From contig JAODTK010005649.1 of the NCBI GenBank assembly GCA_026419785.1, forward strand, positions 1 through 64,000: a DNA stretch of 64,000 bases, in the 5' to 3' direction. The notes beneath the pieces were generated by a model that was not told the origin of the DNA, did no database searches, and was given only the letters and a program-made list of their open reading frames with translations. The DNA comes from Sclerodactyla briareus. Its lineage: Eukaryota; Echinodermata; Holothuroidea; Dendrochirotida; Sclerodactylidae. A program made the translations under genes and the position numbers. This document shows positions 10,140 to 21,580 of the stretch, in pieces (the stretch's first letter is position 1; each line of letters starts with the position of its first letter).

Positions 10140-12725
10140 TTGCAGATAGATATGGCTCCAGTTTGAAACCTTCCAGTTTAACTTACAGCAGGCTAACTCC
10201 AGCGTGACGGACGGGACATTTGGAGCTACTTTTTTATTTCAAAAGCCTGTTCACAAAACTAGTTTAAAAGAGTGTAAAAACAATTTTACATGTTTGAAGC
10301 ATAACAAACACATACAATTTCAATTGGAAACAAAAGAAATGAGGATGGGTGATTCAGTGGCTTCATGCTTCCAATTTGAAATCGTGTGACGGACGGGACA
10401 AAAAAAACACTCAATTTTCTGAAAAAACATGATTTTCCGAAAAGCTATCTGTTGTTGATTCAAAGTTGCCTTCAAACAATTGTGCAAATTACTTATTGGT
10501 ATATGAAATATAACAAAAATAGAATGAAATAGTAAAAATGCTTACCCTTGTAAAAAAGGGGATGTCAAAATTGTGACGGACGGGACGTGACGGACGGGAC
10601 ACTTTTGACACTTTTTCATCCTACCTCAATTAGAATTTCAAACTATCATATTTTCTTTATGGTTCTTCAATCAATGGCATAATGAAGAATCCATGGCTCA
10701 CTACCAATAAAACATCAGAGATTGTAAAAATCTCTAATCAGGCCAATCAGGAAATGTGACTGACAGAATGTGACGGAAGGGACGTGACGGACGGGACTTT
10801 TCAGTTACGGTTTTCAGTTTCTGTTATTTTGAAAAGTGCAAAAAGTAGAAAGAATGTCATTTGGCCCCACAATTGTGAACCCATTAAAGCTGCAAACAAG
10901 AGAGAGTCTGAAAACCATGAGCTGTAATAAGCAACCAATTGGAGACAATTAATTTTAAAGGGGGGTGATTATTTGAGGGCACTTTTCCAAGGGGAGAAAT
11001 GTATAAAGTGTTACCAGAGATGGTGGAGTAGAGTGATTCCCATACATTTGTTTACATTGGATAGGACATGAGAAAATTTATAACTTTTCTATCTTGAAAT
11101 CATGCCCCATTTGATACCCACCCACTTAAGCTTTGGCTCTATGAACCTTCAATTCATGGCTAACTCCGTCCATTCCAGCTACACCAAGAGGGTGGTGGCT
11201 TAAATTAGGTCAATTATTTGAGAGCATAGCTATAAGCCTACCCTCATCAATGGTGTGGACATGCTCCATTGGATCTAACAATATCCTCTCCTTTGTACCA
11301 AATAGAACTAGCACTCTTTCTGGTTCAAAATTGTAGGCTTTCACACTTTTTAGTCACTCATTGTAATGTACATACAATTTATTGCCTACGGGTTAGGCCT
11401 GTAAAACCTCATCATACACCGACTTTAAATCCCATGTACCAACACTCAGAGTGCATCGACGGATAATAGTGGTGGGTGACCAGGAGGGGGCATGTGGTAG
11501 TAGTGGTTGTCGGACCATACAGAGGCTGGGTGACCTTAGGATCTGCTGAATACTCCTGAAACTGAAAAGATAGGTGTGCTTTTTGCTTTGTGGCTGGGGT
11601 TTAGACAGTTTTGACAGGGTATGGTCTCAAAACCTGTACTGAGGGTACTTCAATTGACTATAAGGTAGAAACAGTCCGTTCAATTGTGTGTTTGATATAA
11701 ACTTATTGAATTCATAGGAGAAGTTAACGGACACACTGAATATATTTGTGACGGACGGGACAAAATTGTGACGGACGGACATTGGTGAGGGACGGGACAA
11801 CGTTTGTGTTGGAATATTCTAGTCACTCAATATCAGCAAACAATTTTATTTTGCTTTCTGCATGTGGGTAGATCTATATAGAAGATAGGAATTAAGCTTA
11901 GGGCCAAAAATATCCTTGAATGAGAAAGACTAACTTTTTCATGTTTTTTTGTGACGGACGGGACATTTCACAACATAAAATTGAAAGTATTGTCATCCAG
12001 TCAAAATACATCCACTGTTAAATAATTTATTCTGGATTGCGAAAAGTAGACCAAATCTTGTATTAAGCCATTAAAAAGTAATTTTGAATGATGTTTTATG
12101 TAACATTTGAAATTGCGAATTTCCTTCCTGCATATCTTTTAGTTTATTTTTTAACCTTTAAATCCAAAATCCTCTCAACTTTAAATTCTCATAAAAAATA
12201 TATATATTCATAGCGTACTAAAACCAAAGATGGGTTCATGAAAGCCTGACTTGTCTATTTTGCCAGAGAAATTATTTGGTAAAATAGAAACAACCTTGAG
12301 AATTCTTCCACTTGCAACATTTCTGTGGAGTTAGCCAGCAGTCTCTACTCCAGTTTGAAAAATTCCAGTTTAACTCCAGGCAGTCTTCTAACTCCAGTGT
12401 GAAACCTTTAACTTACGACAGTCTTTACTCAAGTTTGAAACTTCCAGTTTAACTTACAGCAGTTTTCACTCCATTTTGAAATCTTCCAGTTTGACTTCAG
12501 CATCTTTCCTCCAGTTTGACTTCAGCAGTCTTTCCTCCAGTTTGCAATCTTCCAGTTTCACTTACAGCCTTCAATCCATTTTGAAACTTCCAGTTTAACT
12601 TACAGCAGTTTTCACTCCATTTTGAAATCTTCCAGTTTTAACTAATTAGGACAATTTCAACTCCAGTTTGGAACCTTCCAGTTTTAACTTATGGCAGTCT
12701 GAACCATCCAGTTCAGCTAACAGTT
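10140..12725. repeat. ~42-bp minisatellite, interrupted by an insertion
   Basis: Unit approximates ctttactccagtttgaaacc ttccagtttaacttacagcagt. One unit lies at 10150-10191. About nine more, with indels, lie at 12336-12720. The two parts are separated by the 2.14-kb element at 10192-12335, which has split the array. Confidence 0.88.
10192..12335 (+). mobile_element. 2.14-kb non-autonomous element with GTGACGGACGGGAC repeats
   Basis: The ends are short inverted repeats, GCTAACTCCA at 10192 and TGGAGTTAGC ending 12335. The flanks carry CAGCAG on both sides (10186-10191, 12336-12341), consistent with a 6-bp target duplication in the minisatellite. Inside, the motif GTGACGGACGGGAC or a close variant recurs about ten times in one orientation (near 10204, 10386, 10573, 10587, 10770, 10784, 11748, 11768, 11785, 11951), often as head-to-tail pairs. 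No transposase frame is visible. The repeated motif may be a subterminal transposase-binding site. The superfamily is not assigned. Confidence 0.7.
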
Positions 12726-13158
12726 AAAATTAGGACCTGCTTCCACATTTTTTTATTTGATTTGATCTTGGGATTTTTTCCAACAGCACTATTCTAGAGA
12801 CACACATTTCCTGTTTTTGAAATGTCAAATTCTACCTATTCGGCTTTCTTCAGGCTTTGCCTATTCTGCTCTCTTCAGAGTTTGCCTATTGGTTCTGTGG
12901 TAGACAAAGTGCTTTTCAGAGGTTTACAGCAGATTACTTGACACTATGCTTTTCCACCTCTGTGTGTCAGACCCAGGGTTAGATTTAACTGGTATAGCAT
13001 AGCAGTTTGCTAGCCAAATTGGCATTATTGCTAATCATATCCACGATCGATTAGCGTTTTTGTGAATAGGCAACACACACTATCGGCTTGGGAAGTCTGC
13101 CATTTCCATTGAAGAGTGCTAATCAAAAACGAATCACTAAATTGAACCCTGGTCAGAC

Positions 13159-13353
13159 CTCCATTGGGAACATCATCTTCTTTGTGCATTCTTGGTAGTC
13201 ATCATTACGGTCCTTCACCTGTGACTGGCCAGCACATAATGGCCACACATGAAACACATGGAGGTCCCATGGAGGACAAACCGATCCCCACGGCTCCTTG
13301 TTTTGCCCGCGGTGCTACGAAACCCTGTCTTGACAGTCGAAACTGCAACGTCT
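13159..13353 (-). CDS. SYNJ: Synaptojanin exon: 5-phosphatase, RDVAVSTVKTG segment
   Basis: The minus strand reads RDVAVSTVKTG, then (frame-shifted) KQGAVGI, LHGTSMCFMCGHY, GQSQVKDRNDDYQE and KKMMFPM. The reference order is [43 protein letters not shown] and FPMGR. The acceptor is cctccttcag|AGACGT and the donor ATGGAG|gtctga. The glycine-rich MGGATGN loop is garbled by indels. The remaining conservation is far above chance. Confidence 0.88.
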
Positions 13354-13418
13354 CTGAAGGAGGAATTTTAGGGGAAACTCCTCATCAATTTTCACTCTAA
13401 GTGATTCTCAATGGGCAT

Positions 13419-13425
13419 CTGATAT

Positions 13426-13498
<73 letters not shown>

Positions 13499-13500
13499 TT
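13419..13500. repeat. (TA)n microsatellite
   Basis: About 80 bases of nearly pure TA/AT dinucleotides with a few AA and GA interruptions. Confidence 0.97.
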
Positions 13501-13537
13501 GAACTAAGCAATTGCTATATCTAATCAGTTAACTCCT

Positions 13538-13619
13538 GAGGAGGGTTGAGGTGTGGTTGGATAAATATGTAGAGGCAGATGCTAACCATCTACTCACATA
13601 CCAGTAGTACATATTTGTG
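13538..13619 (-). pseudogene. Relict partial duplicate of synaptojanin 5-phosphatase exon
   Basis: The minus strand reads KYVLLVCE, stop, MVSICLYIFIQPHLNPP, clearly parallel to KYVLLAGEQ...CLYIFIRPHLAPFIR of the exon at 14499-14637. The Gln codon of the reference is TAG here. Only the second half of the exon is recognisable. It sits in the following intron next to a (TA)n tract. Most likely a decayed tandem duplication. Confidence 0.65.
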
Positions 13620-13852
13620 ATTTCTTCCTATATTCTCCTTGTATGATATCATCACATACCACATACAGCTACTTTTCGTATCCACGTTGCTCTACCTAAA
13701 AGTTGTCTCCGGAGCTTCCTTGCAGTTCAAAGTTTGTATTTTGCTGATAAAATGTCATACATGCAAATGCAATTGCTTTTCGTTGGTTCAGTTTGCAGAG
13801 GAGATTTCTCTCTTCAAATAGCTGCTTCCTTTTCCTGCCATTGCTGCCCCAG

Positions 13853-14443
13853 TTAAAGGACCAACTGCAGGATGATGTATACAGGGGTAATTTAATAGCT
13901 GGATAAAACTGAATGCTTCAATCCAAACCGGAAGTTCATAGGACTTTCCGTTACAGAGGTATAGAACATTTGAAGTTTGTGTACTGTGAAGCATTGTATT
14001 GTGCAAGATCGAAATGCATCCCATCATGCAATAATAAATGATGTCATACTTGCACAACTCTACAAACATTTTTTGTTTTCTAATTGACAATTAAACATTA
14101 AATTCACTTCGGAAAGCATTTAGTCTATGGCAGAGGATTGTTGTAAGTGGGTTGGTAGGTGTTGATAGTTACTTTGGTGAGAGAAAGACAACAGAGCGTC
14201 TGCTAAATGTCGACTATTCAACAAATGAACAAACAAATACAAAAAATAATTTCCTTTGTTGTCCATTGTGACGTCTGCGGTCATTGCGCATTGGTCTCCC
14301 TCATTTCTCTGCTCAATGGCATCAACTTTGAAGGCTCGAACCTACATAGGAACATCGTATTGAAATGGGGTTGGACCTACAGATACAGTTTTCTATTTTC
14401 CACAAATAACCTCTGTTGTATTCAAGCCTGCAGTTGTCCTTCA
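13853..14443. mobile_element. MITE family A, copy 1
   Basis: Begins TTAAAGGACCAACTGCAGG and ends with the inverted form CCTGCAGTTGTCCTTCAA. Most of its internal sequence (for example gcaagatcgaaatgcatccc and agttactttggtgagagaaag) is the reverse complement of the copy at 41259-41830. No coding capacity and no clear target duplication here. Confidence 0.8.
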
Positions 14444-14498
14444 ATGCAATAGCTCCATGCTAGCCACAGTTCCCCATGTGACCCAGTCACAGTATTAC

Positions 14499-14637
14499 CT
14501 TATAAAGGGGGCGAGGTGTGGTCGGATGAATATGTAGAGACAGACGCGACCAGTTTGCTCACCAGCCAGTAGTACATATTTGGGTACCCCGACAGGGTCT
14601 CCTGCAGCTTCTTTCCCCACTCTCTCTGATTGGTCAG
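14499..14637 (-). CDS. SYNJ: Synaptojanin exon: 5-phosphatase, KYVLLAGEQ / FIRPHLAPFIR
   Basis: The minus strand shows LTNQREWGKKLQETL, then KYVLLAGEQ, CLYIFIRPHLAPFIR. These match [32 protein letters not shown] and HAPFIRD of synaptojanin. The acceptor is ttttgtcag|CTGACC and the donor TTATAAG|gtaata. The next exon completes the Arg codon and continues DVAV. One indel separates the two frames. A degraded partial copy lies downstream at 13538-13619. Confidence 0.93.
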
Positions 14638-14832
14638 CTGACAAAAGATTGACAATAAGGGAGTTTACATTAGAAAGTGAAAACGAACTGGACATCAACA
14701 AAACACCCCCTAAAGCATTCATGAACTGGCAGGCAAGTCAAATGAATCGCCTACATGCAATTATGCGTGGATATAAATGGGAGATTAAGCTACATTCATC
14801 ACGCAATGTATCTTCCATTTTGTTTGTCTCAC

Positions 14833-14906
14833 CTGGTGCTAGGGATGTGCAGCATTGAGATCGACCGATCTCCTCGAACCCTATCGCATAGATGTCGCTC
14901 GGAGTA
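14833..14906 (-). CDS. SYNJ: Synaptojanin exon: 5-phosphatase, DIYAIGFEE box
   Basis: The minus strand reads TPSDIYAIGFEEI, then after a one-base insertion VDLNAA. DIFAIGFEEMVELNAGNI is the second conserved box of synaptojanin 5-phosphatases, and the first Glu of the box is a metal ligand. The acceptor is atttcag|TACTCC and the donor GCACCAG|gtgaga. The end of the exon is frame-ambiguous because of a second indel. Confidence 0.88.
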
Positions 14907-15725
14907 CTGAAATCTACCCATCGCAGTGCCACGAGTACTATATAAACCAAAAGTGTCGTTAATTTTCTAATGTCAGAAACAATACAGCCATCTGGCACGT
15001 CCGAACAACTGGGGCGGCGGGCGAATTCCCCCAGAATTACAGAGATCTCTCAAATGCACTTCAGGGGGATGAAAAACAGGATGAAAATGGCCAAAATTTG
15101 AGAAATTGCCCGACCAGTCTCATTTACCATTGGTACATACTACCAATAAGAGAGTCTAAATTTGATGCCGAATACCGATATAAACATGGTCACGATTTCT
15201 GTGAAATATTAACGATCATTTCGTCAGACCACTTTTCCTTATACCACATCATCAATACAAATATCCCATAAAGGTACACACAGTGAGCACTGCACCTGAA
15301 CCTCCTAGCACATACATACAGCATATATGCAGTCAATCGTGAAGCCTGGCATGGCTCTGTACTGCATCACATAGTAAACTTCATGTCCTAGCTAGAGCTG
15401 ATGTTAAATGATGTCCACACTCCACATTACATGTACAGTACACTAAACACACAAAGCTGTCTATAGAGCGCGGGTGATCCTGTTCCTGCCACAAGACCGA
15501 GTCAATTTGTTCAAGACTCGAGAATGATACAACGGTGTCGACCGTGGGGCAAACTCTCCCCAACAATTCTCCTGCCTGTCTAATTATATCGTTGAATTTT
15601 CTCTTGGTGCTTTATCAGTGTTGCCTAACCCAACACAGCGCCGCAGTTTGCCAATGAAGCAATGATTGTGTTATAAAAAACTTGGCAAGAGATCCAGGCC
15701 TACAATTAAAAGAAATTATTTACGG
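14907..15725. other. Intron, no recognised feature
   Basis: Unique sequence. No coding motif, repeat or RNA gene recognised. Confidence 0.4.
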
Positions 15726-15727
15726 AG

Positions 15728-16005
15728 GCAGTTAGACGGGTCTTAGACCTCTCGATTACTTACATGGTCATGAAAATTCAGTTTTCCATCTATGACTACC
15801 CCCAGATGCTTATATTCTGCCACTCCCTCGACTGTGCTGCCTTTTATAACAACTGGGCTAAACGATGAATGGTGGTTCGTCCTATAATCAATGGCCATCT
15901 CTTTAGTTATCTTTACGTTTAATTGCAGGTAGTTCTGGACACAATAGTCTACAAATCTGTTTACTTGATTCAAATATGATGCATCATCATCATTGGTCAC
16001 AGGCC
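15728..16005 (-). mobile_element. LINE reverse-transcriptase fragment (CR1/L2-like)
   Basis: The minus strand reads LNQVNRFVDYCVQNYLQLNV, KITKEMAIDYR and VEGVAEYKHLGVVIDGKLNF. This is the C-terminal part of a non-LTR reverse transcriptase (NxLxLNxxKTKEMxxDxR ... YKYLGxxID motifs). It is truncated on both sides. Confidence 0.88.
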
Positions 16006-16425
16006 AATGAGGGCCTTTCTGAACTTCTTATACCTTATAACCCACACGCCTACTGCGTCCTATACGGCACAGCTTGCTGCAACATCATTCTCGGAAACTG
16101 CTCAACTGTGGGTGATCGAGCACTCCGAGTGTCTGGTCCGAAGATGTGGAACCGCCTCCCTAGACCACGTCCAGAATCTGGTGCTCAAAGCGGCTAGAAA
16201 AACTCACCTGTTCTCTCAACGATTTACTGCAGTCTGACACTCGCTCACATACATACACCTATCTATTGTCTATTTTTCCTCGGGCTGTCAGTGCTGTAAA
16301 TAGTTTTGTTATATAGTTAATATTATGATATATTTTTTTTAATTTTTTTTAGTTAAGCGCCCAGAGCCTTTGTTGGAATAGGCGCTATATAAATGCTTTC
16401 ATTATATCATCTATCTATCTTTGAT
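16006..16425 (+). mobile_element. LINE 3' end with GCGCTATATAA tail
   Basis: The plus strand shows GDRALRVSGPKMWNRLP, the common C-terminal end of CR1/L2-like LINE proteins, then a 3' untranslated part ending ggcgctatataaatgctttc attatatcatctatctatc. It is in opposite orientation to the flanking reverse-transcriptase fragments and appears inserted between them. Confidence 0.8.
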
Positions 16426-16620
16426 AAAAAATGGGCTAAACGACTTGAACTGGTGTTTTGTCTTATAATCAATGGCCATCTCTTTAGTTATCTTTACGTT
16501 TAATTGCAGGTAGGTCTGGTCACAATAGTCTACAAATCCGTTTACTCTTAATTCAAATACAATGCATCATTCAACATTGGTCACAGGCAATGAGGGACGT
16601 GTCATCGCACGAGATCTGGA
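16426..16620 (-). mobile_element. Second copy of the LINE RT fragment
   Basis: Nearly repeats 15860-16012 (ataatcaatggccatctctt, tttacgtttaattgcagg, caatgcatcat... ttggtcacaggc). The 16006-16425 piece therefore lies between two diverged copies of about 160 bases. Confidence 0.8.
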
Positions 16621-16625
16621 AAAGA

Positions 16626-17340
16626 AACCTGTCCTCAACGAGAATGAAGTTGGAAGTAAAATAACACAGCAATAGTACAGGTGTCATTAGGATAAACATT
16701 TCAACTCAATTGAGATTGTAACGATAATCCTTTTACTCACCAGCAAGCATTGTGAAATAGGACAGGATTAGCACAGGACCAGTTACTGGCACTTCAGAAA
16801 CGAGAATGAATATTTAATTTGAGTGGAAATCTCACTGAGCGGACCTAATATTCAAGATATTGAATAGTTGGATCAAAAGGGTTTCAGTCAAACACAGGGG
16901 GCCGGGCATGGGCCGCCGGCCTACCATATTCATGGGATGTAAAATCTGAGAGACTAAAAAGAAACCGTCCTCACCGAAAAAATGAAGAGTAGAAGTAAAA
17001 TAACACAGCAAGTTTGGGGCAGTGCCTATCCTTCTCTGCTCCATAGACAAGGTCACTGCCAACCTCAGTGTCAAAATCGGTGGCAAGAAAGCATTTACCA
17101 CAGTAGCTCAGCTATGCAAAGAGAAGGGCTTGCAGCCTAAATATGTGGGGGGGGTGTGGGGGGGGGGCATGTCCCCTGTCCCCCTCCCGCTACAACTACA
17201 GTAGGGAAGAGTCGCCCTGTTTTTCAAGCATATCGTGTCATACCAATGATTATTATAAAGCAGGGGGGGGGCCAAAAGCCTGAAGTAGCATCCAAGAGCA
17301 ATAACATGAACACAAGATATAGGCCTGTTAAACCCTAAAC
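16626..17340. repeat. Diverged direct repeat and G-rich tract
   Basis: A ~50-base segment (ctgtcctcaacgagaatgaa ... aagtaaaataacacagcaa) at 16630 recurs at 16965. A run of G follows at 17148-17168. No gene recognised. Confidence 0.5.
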
Positions 17341-19445
17341 ATATTACCTCAAAGGACCGTGTTCACGTAAGGTGCACAATTGCGGGATTCTGCGCACGTC
17401 CTCTCATGTGATTCTAGCAGAGAAGGAAAATTGGTCTATCCGGGAAAATCCCACACTTTTTGGGGATGGAGATTGGCACAACACCAAACAAAACCAACAA
17501 TATATGAAGCCCCGTACTGATTATGGCATCATAAAAAAATATATACATTCATTCATAATATTGTGAAACTACACGCGCAAGATCACAGAAGTCATATTGC
17601 TTAACGTAGAAGAGCCATCGTATACATGATGACACTCATTTTCTCGACACTACACATCAGCTATGCCCAATACTCGATACCCAAGCACCCCACGCAACCC
17701 AATTTGCTTCAAGTAAACCACTCAATAGCTGCTTCTAGTTCTACGTGTATGATTTCTATGGTCAAGATATGTACAGAGGACATCACAGAGGACATTTCCA
17801 GAGTACTTACCCACTGTTTTGTCATTCACAATCTCAGCCTTCCAATACAATCATATGTGCATAGGTTATACTATAATTGTTTGATACACTGCAGGGTAGC
17901 CAAGGCTAGGCCACATTTGTGGGTTTGGTTGTGGTGGATTGTTACGATGTGCACCAGGCCCAGATAAATCTAAAAGTATTAAAACTTAATTTAAATGTGA
18001 TGGGAGTCATGCAGACTGATGGGGAGGAGATGACAGATCAGGGGTGGACAGGTTTGGCTGGTTTTGGGAGATTGGCTCATCCTCAAGATGAGTGATGATG
18101 AGCAGGGCACATTGCCTTATTTGGAGCTTGAGGGCAAAGTATGAACCAGCGCTGAGCATAGGCCTAAATCTGTTTGGGTCAGTTGCAAATGATTGCCGTC
18201 ACAGAGGGTGCATAGAGTGGTACGAGGTGGGGGGTGCATAGAGTGGCTGATTTCTGGGGGAGAAGGGGGGGTAGGATTGAAGGTCCTAGGCCCCCAATGA
18301 ACTTTTTTTAATTAAACATACAATGCATTTCTGCGGTAGTGCTCGTGTTTAATGATTGTGAAAAAAAAACATGCATACAATTGTTCATCAAAAATGGGTT
18401 TCTTGTGGCTGACATATACCCTGCTGAAAAAAAATCAATCGCAAAATGTGATGGCACTGCATTATGGGTAGCTGACAGCCAATCAACATATTCTAGAAAT
18501 CCCCCCACTTTTGTCAGATCCCCTCAATTTTTCCAAAAGAGGGGAATTTCCCTCTAAAAATAAATCCTAGCGCCAAGACGGCTTCAAAGCGCTTCGAAGA
18601 ACAAAACAGGAAAGGAATAGTAAAAATCCTCATGAAAAAGAAACAATGTCCACCCTCCGCTTCCGATCACCCGGCCTCTGGGCAAGGGATTAAGCCTGGG
18701 CCTAACGCCATGACCCATTATACCCCTTGCGTTCTTGATTTATGTAATTTTGAGGGTTTTCATTGTTTTGAAAGAATTAATGTTTTTTTTAAGTAGCCCC
18801 CGAAAGCTCTCAAGGTAGCCCCCACACTGGATTAGTTATGGGGGGGGGGGGGGCGATTTCAAAATAGCCCTGAAATCGAGAAAAGTATTTCGAACACTGG
18901 ACCATCGAATCATTTCCTCATGCTCTTCTTTAGGGAACAATGAACAATGAATGATACGAGGGCGTTCTAGCAGAATTAAAACCGGGATGTCAGAATAGGA
19001 GGTCAGAAAATCCTGAGGGATTTTGCCTCCTATTATGGCCCGAGTATCTGTTTCTTTTCCCCATTCATAAATATTGAATTATTTTTTGAGCAAATGTGAA
19101 AAATAGCAGGAAGAAGACCTCTTGATCATAATCAATTCTCCCAAGTTACACCACCTGCCCCGCATAATGTAACTAATTCAGTGTTGCTAGGTGGAATAAG
19201 AGCAAACACAATATCAAGTAGTATATTAATCACAGTTGACTGTGTAGTACCAATTTCTCTACAGGGGCCATATGGCCATCTGAGGTTAACTAAGCTAGGG
19301 TAAACCATGAAGAAAATGTATAGCATTCTTTTGAGGAGATAAAACAGCTAGCTTTCTTTTTTTCCCCCAGTTGGGATGAGGAAGCCAAGTAGTAGTTTTT
19401 GCATCCTTGCAGACATGATATGCTGTTGGTGGTATGAGGTCTGAC
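17341..19445. other. Intron, no recognised gene
   Basis: AT-rich with a poly-G run at 18840. Open frames of about 60-113 codons show no motif. Some stretches resemble generic interspersed repeat but have no definable ends. Confidence 0.35.
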
Positions 19446-19632
19446 CTTGCCCTGACGCTGCTACAGCTGCCGGGTTGTCAGGAGCCAATCAGAGATGGAG
19501 TCGTTCTTGTGCGCGATGCTTCTGAAGTGGCCGCCACCGTTCACGTTCCAGTCCCCACAGAGACCCGGACCTTGGCCTTGCTGGTGAAGTCTGACTCCCG
19601 CTGACAAAATGTCCGCAGGATATCAGGAGATG
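19446..19632 (-). CDS. SYNJ: Synaptojanin exon: entry of inositol 5-phosphatase domain
   Basis: The minus strand gives [50 protein letters not shown] and [12 protein letters not shown]. The GTWNVNGG box begins the 5-phosphatase catalytic domain, and its Asn coordinates the active-site metal in the family. The acceptor is tgttgcag|CATCTC and the donor GGGCAAG|gtcaga. Two single-base deletions break the frame: one in the GTWN box and one after DWLL, where the raw frame runs into a stop. Confidence 0.94.
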
Positions 19633-19694
19633 CTGCAACACAGAAAAATTGAGGTCCCAATGACTCATACCTCCTATTGATGATTCATTGTTAA

Positions 19695-19945
19695 ATGCAA
19701 TTTGGGTCAGCTGGCCATGTTTTCTACCCTGTGGAAATAAAGAGTTGGTAATAATTGATAGGTAATCACATGTGTAATGTTAACGCTGGCCAATTTGGGT
19801 CAGCTGGCCATGTTTTCTACCCGTTGGAAATGAACAAGGAATGTCGATTATTAATAGGTAAATTACACCTGTGTATTTTAATGCGATTGGTCAATTTGGG
19901 TCAGCTAACCATGTTTCCTATCCCATGGAAATAAACGGAGTTGGT
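19695..19945. repeat. ~105-bp tandem repeat, three diverged copies
   Basis: Each unit carries caatttgggtcagctggcca tgttttctaccc followed by tggaaataaa and ataggtaa. Units start near 19695, 19793 and 19891. Confidence 0.85.
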
Positions 19946-20236
19946 ATCATTAGACGGGCTCATAAAGAAATGTCTCCAGCTTTGAAAGATGCAAACAAGA
20001 GGGCAATCACCAGAGTTGCATTATCACATTCACTGAAAATTCAGTCTTCAGAACCTGTAGAAAATATCTGCTGGAAATCCCTGGGAAGCTGTCTAAACCA
20101 GCAGTTGGTGCACTATAGGTGTGCAGTGGCAGAGAGGTCTGGTGTGAGCTTTCTTGGCGAGTCTCCTAAAAACGATTTGGTTGAATTTGAAATGAAGCCG
20201 TTGAGGTTGTCAGACTCTTTCAGATCGGCTGGGTGA
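19871..20236 (+). other. Unrecognised 121-codon open frame
   Basis: Starts inside the third unit of the tandem repeat above. It has no recognisable domain, signal peptide or membrane segment. A chance frame is the more likely explanation. Confidence 0.15.
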
Positions 20237-21189
20237 AGATTCCATTCTGGGATAGTGAATGAGTACCGCACAAATATTTGTAGCAGTCATTATCCAAATA
20301 TCATTAGGCTAGGCTACATTTCCTCCCAGGGTTTAGGGTTAGGGTAACTTGGGGGGGGGTTAAAAAGGGAGGGGGGGGAAGTTGGCCTCTAAATTTATGA
20401 GGGCCGTAGTACCTCAATATACCCCCATTAACCTCAATGTCATTTTTAGGCCACTAATTTTCGAGATTATTCAATTTATTTCCAACTTTTTGGATTTTGG
20501 GGCAAGTTCCACTACTTCTCCTTTCTTTTCCCCCTTCCCTCTGCATTCCCGTTCTCGAGCCTTTCATTTTCATCCGGACATGGCCGTCAATTTTTATGTT
20601 ATGTCGTCAGGAATAACATCAAGGCAGCACACCACCTTTGCATCTGAATGACATCCGCCAGGTATTCCCTTAAAAAAAATAACAACCATATTGTCTCCCT
20701 TTTGGCCAATTGGGGGTTTAGCCTCTATAGCTGGATCTATTCTGCCCTTATCTGGAAGTACACATTGATCGGTGCAAGTGTATATCATTCAGATGAATTT
20801 GGCTGAGTGTTTCATGTATTCCTCTTCAAAATATTACACTGTCTATTATGATATGGGATATGGGGTGGAGTATACCTCATAAATACTTGTTCTGGGCTCA
20901 GGATAGAGGGGTGAAGTGAAGTTTCCAGGCCATTTGGTCCAATACAGTATGTTCTGATTAGGCCTAACAAGTTAGGGATAAGGAGCTTTAACACTTTATG
21001 TCAAGTTAATAACTTAGGATAGGCCTAGCCTAATTAACTGCTAAAGAATAGGGCTAGGCTAGTATGACTGTTGCTTAAAAAGGTTGATTCCACCAGCTAG
21101 TGTTAGTTGGGGCCTAGGATAGGTAAATTAGCATGGTGTATAATAGTGTATAGCCACGTCTACCTGGTTGTAGGAGTTTAATGTCAGGA

Positions 21190-21560
21190 ATTGCGGTGGG
21201 TTAGGGTCAGATTCCAATTCCAGATGTATAATCCTAACTCTTAATTCTTATCATACCAACACCCAAACCTAAACCCGTGATCCTCACAACACTTTCGCGG
21301 GCACCTCATTGCTGGACCACCCGGCACCCTGGCATCCCACCATAGGGTAACCACTGTCAGGGGATAGTTCGTAACCACCACTATTGTACCATAGCAACCA
21401 TGCTATTGGAAAACTATTCAACAGTTAATATAGGGGAAATGGTAAGCTGACTACAATTTCACCTATGGACCTTTGGATCAATGAGATAACAAAAATGTGG
21501 AGCAAGCTGATATCATGTTAATAATGAATGAATGATGTAATTATGATGATTGTTCCAATT
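21190..21560. repeat. Dispersed repeat R, copy 1
   Basis: Contains gattccaattccagatgtat, cacctcattgctggaccacc, ccaccatagggtaaccact and accatagcaaccatgctat, shared with 23990-24460 and in part with 25150-25340. Same orientation in all three. Confidence 0.85.
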
Positions 21561-21580
21561 GAATTTCACTGTTTGGTATG

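Noticed and set aside
20330-20345. Telomere-like TTAGGG words
   Set aside because: Only two units occur, not an array.
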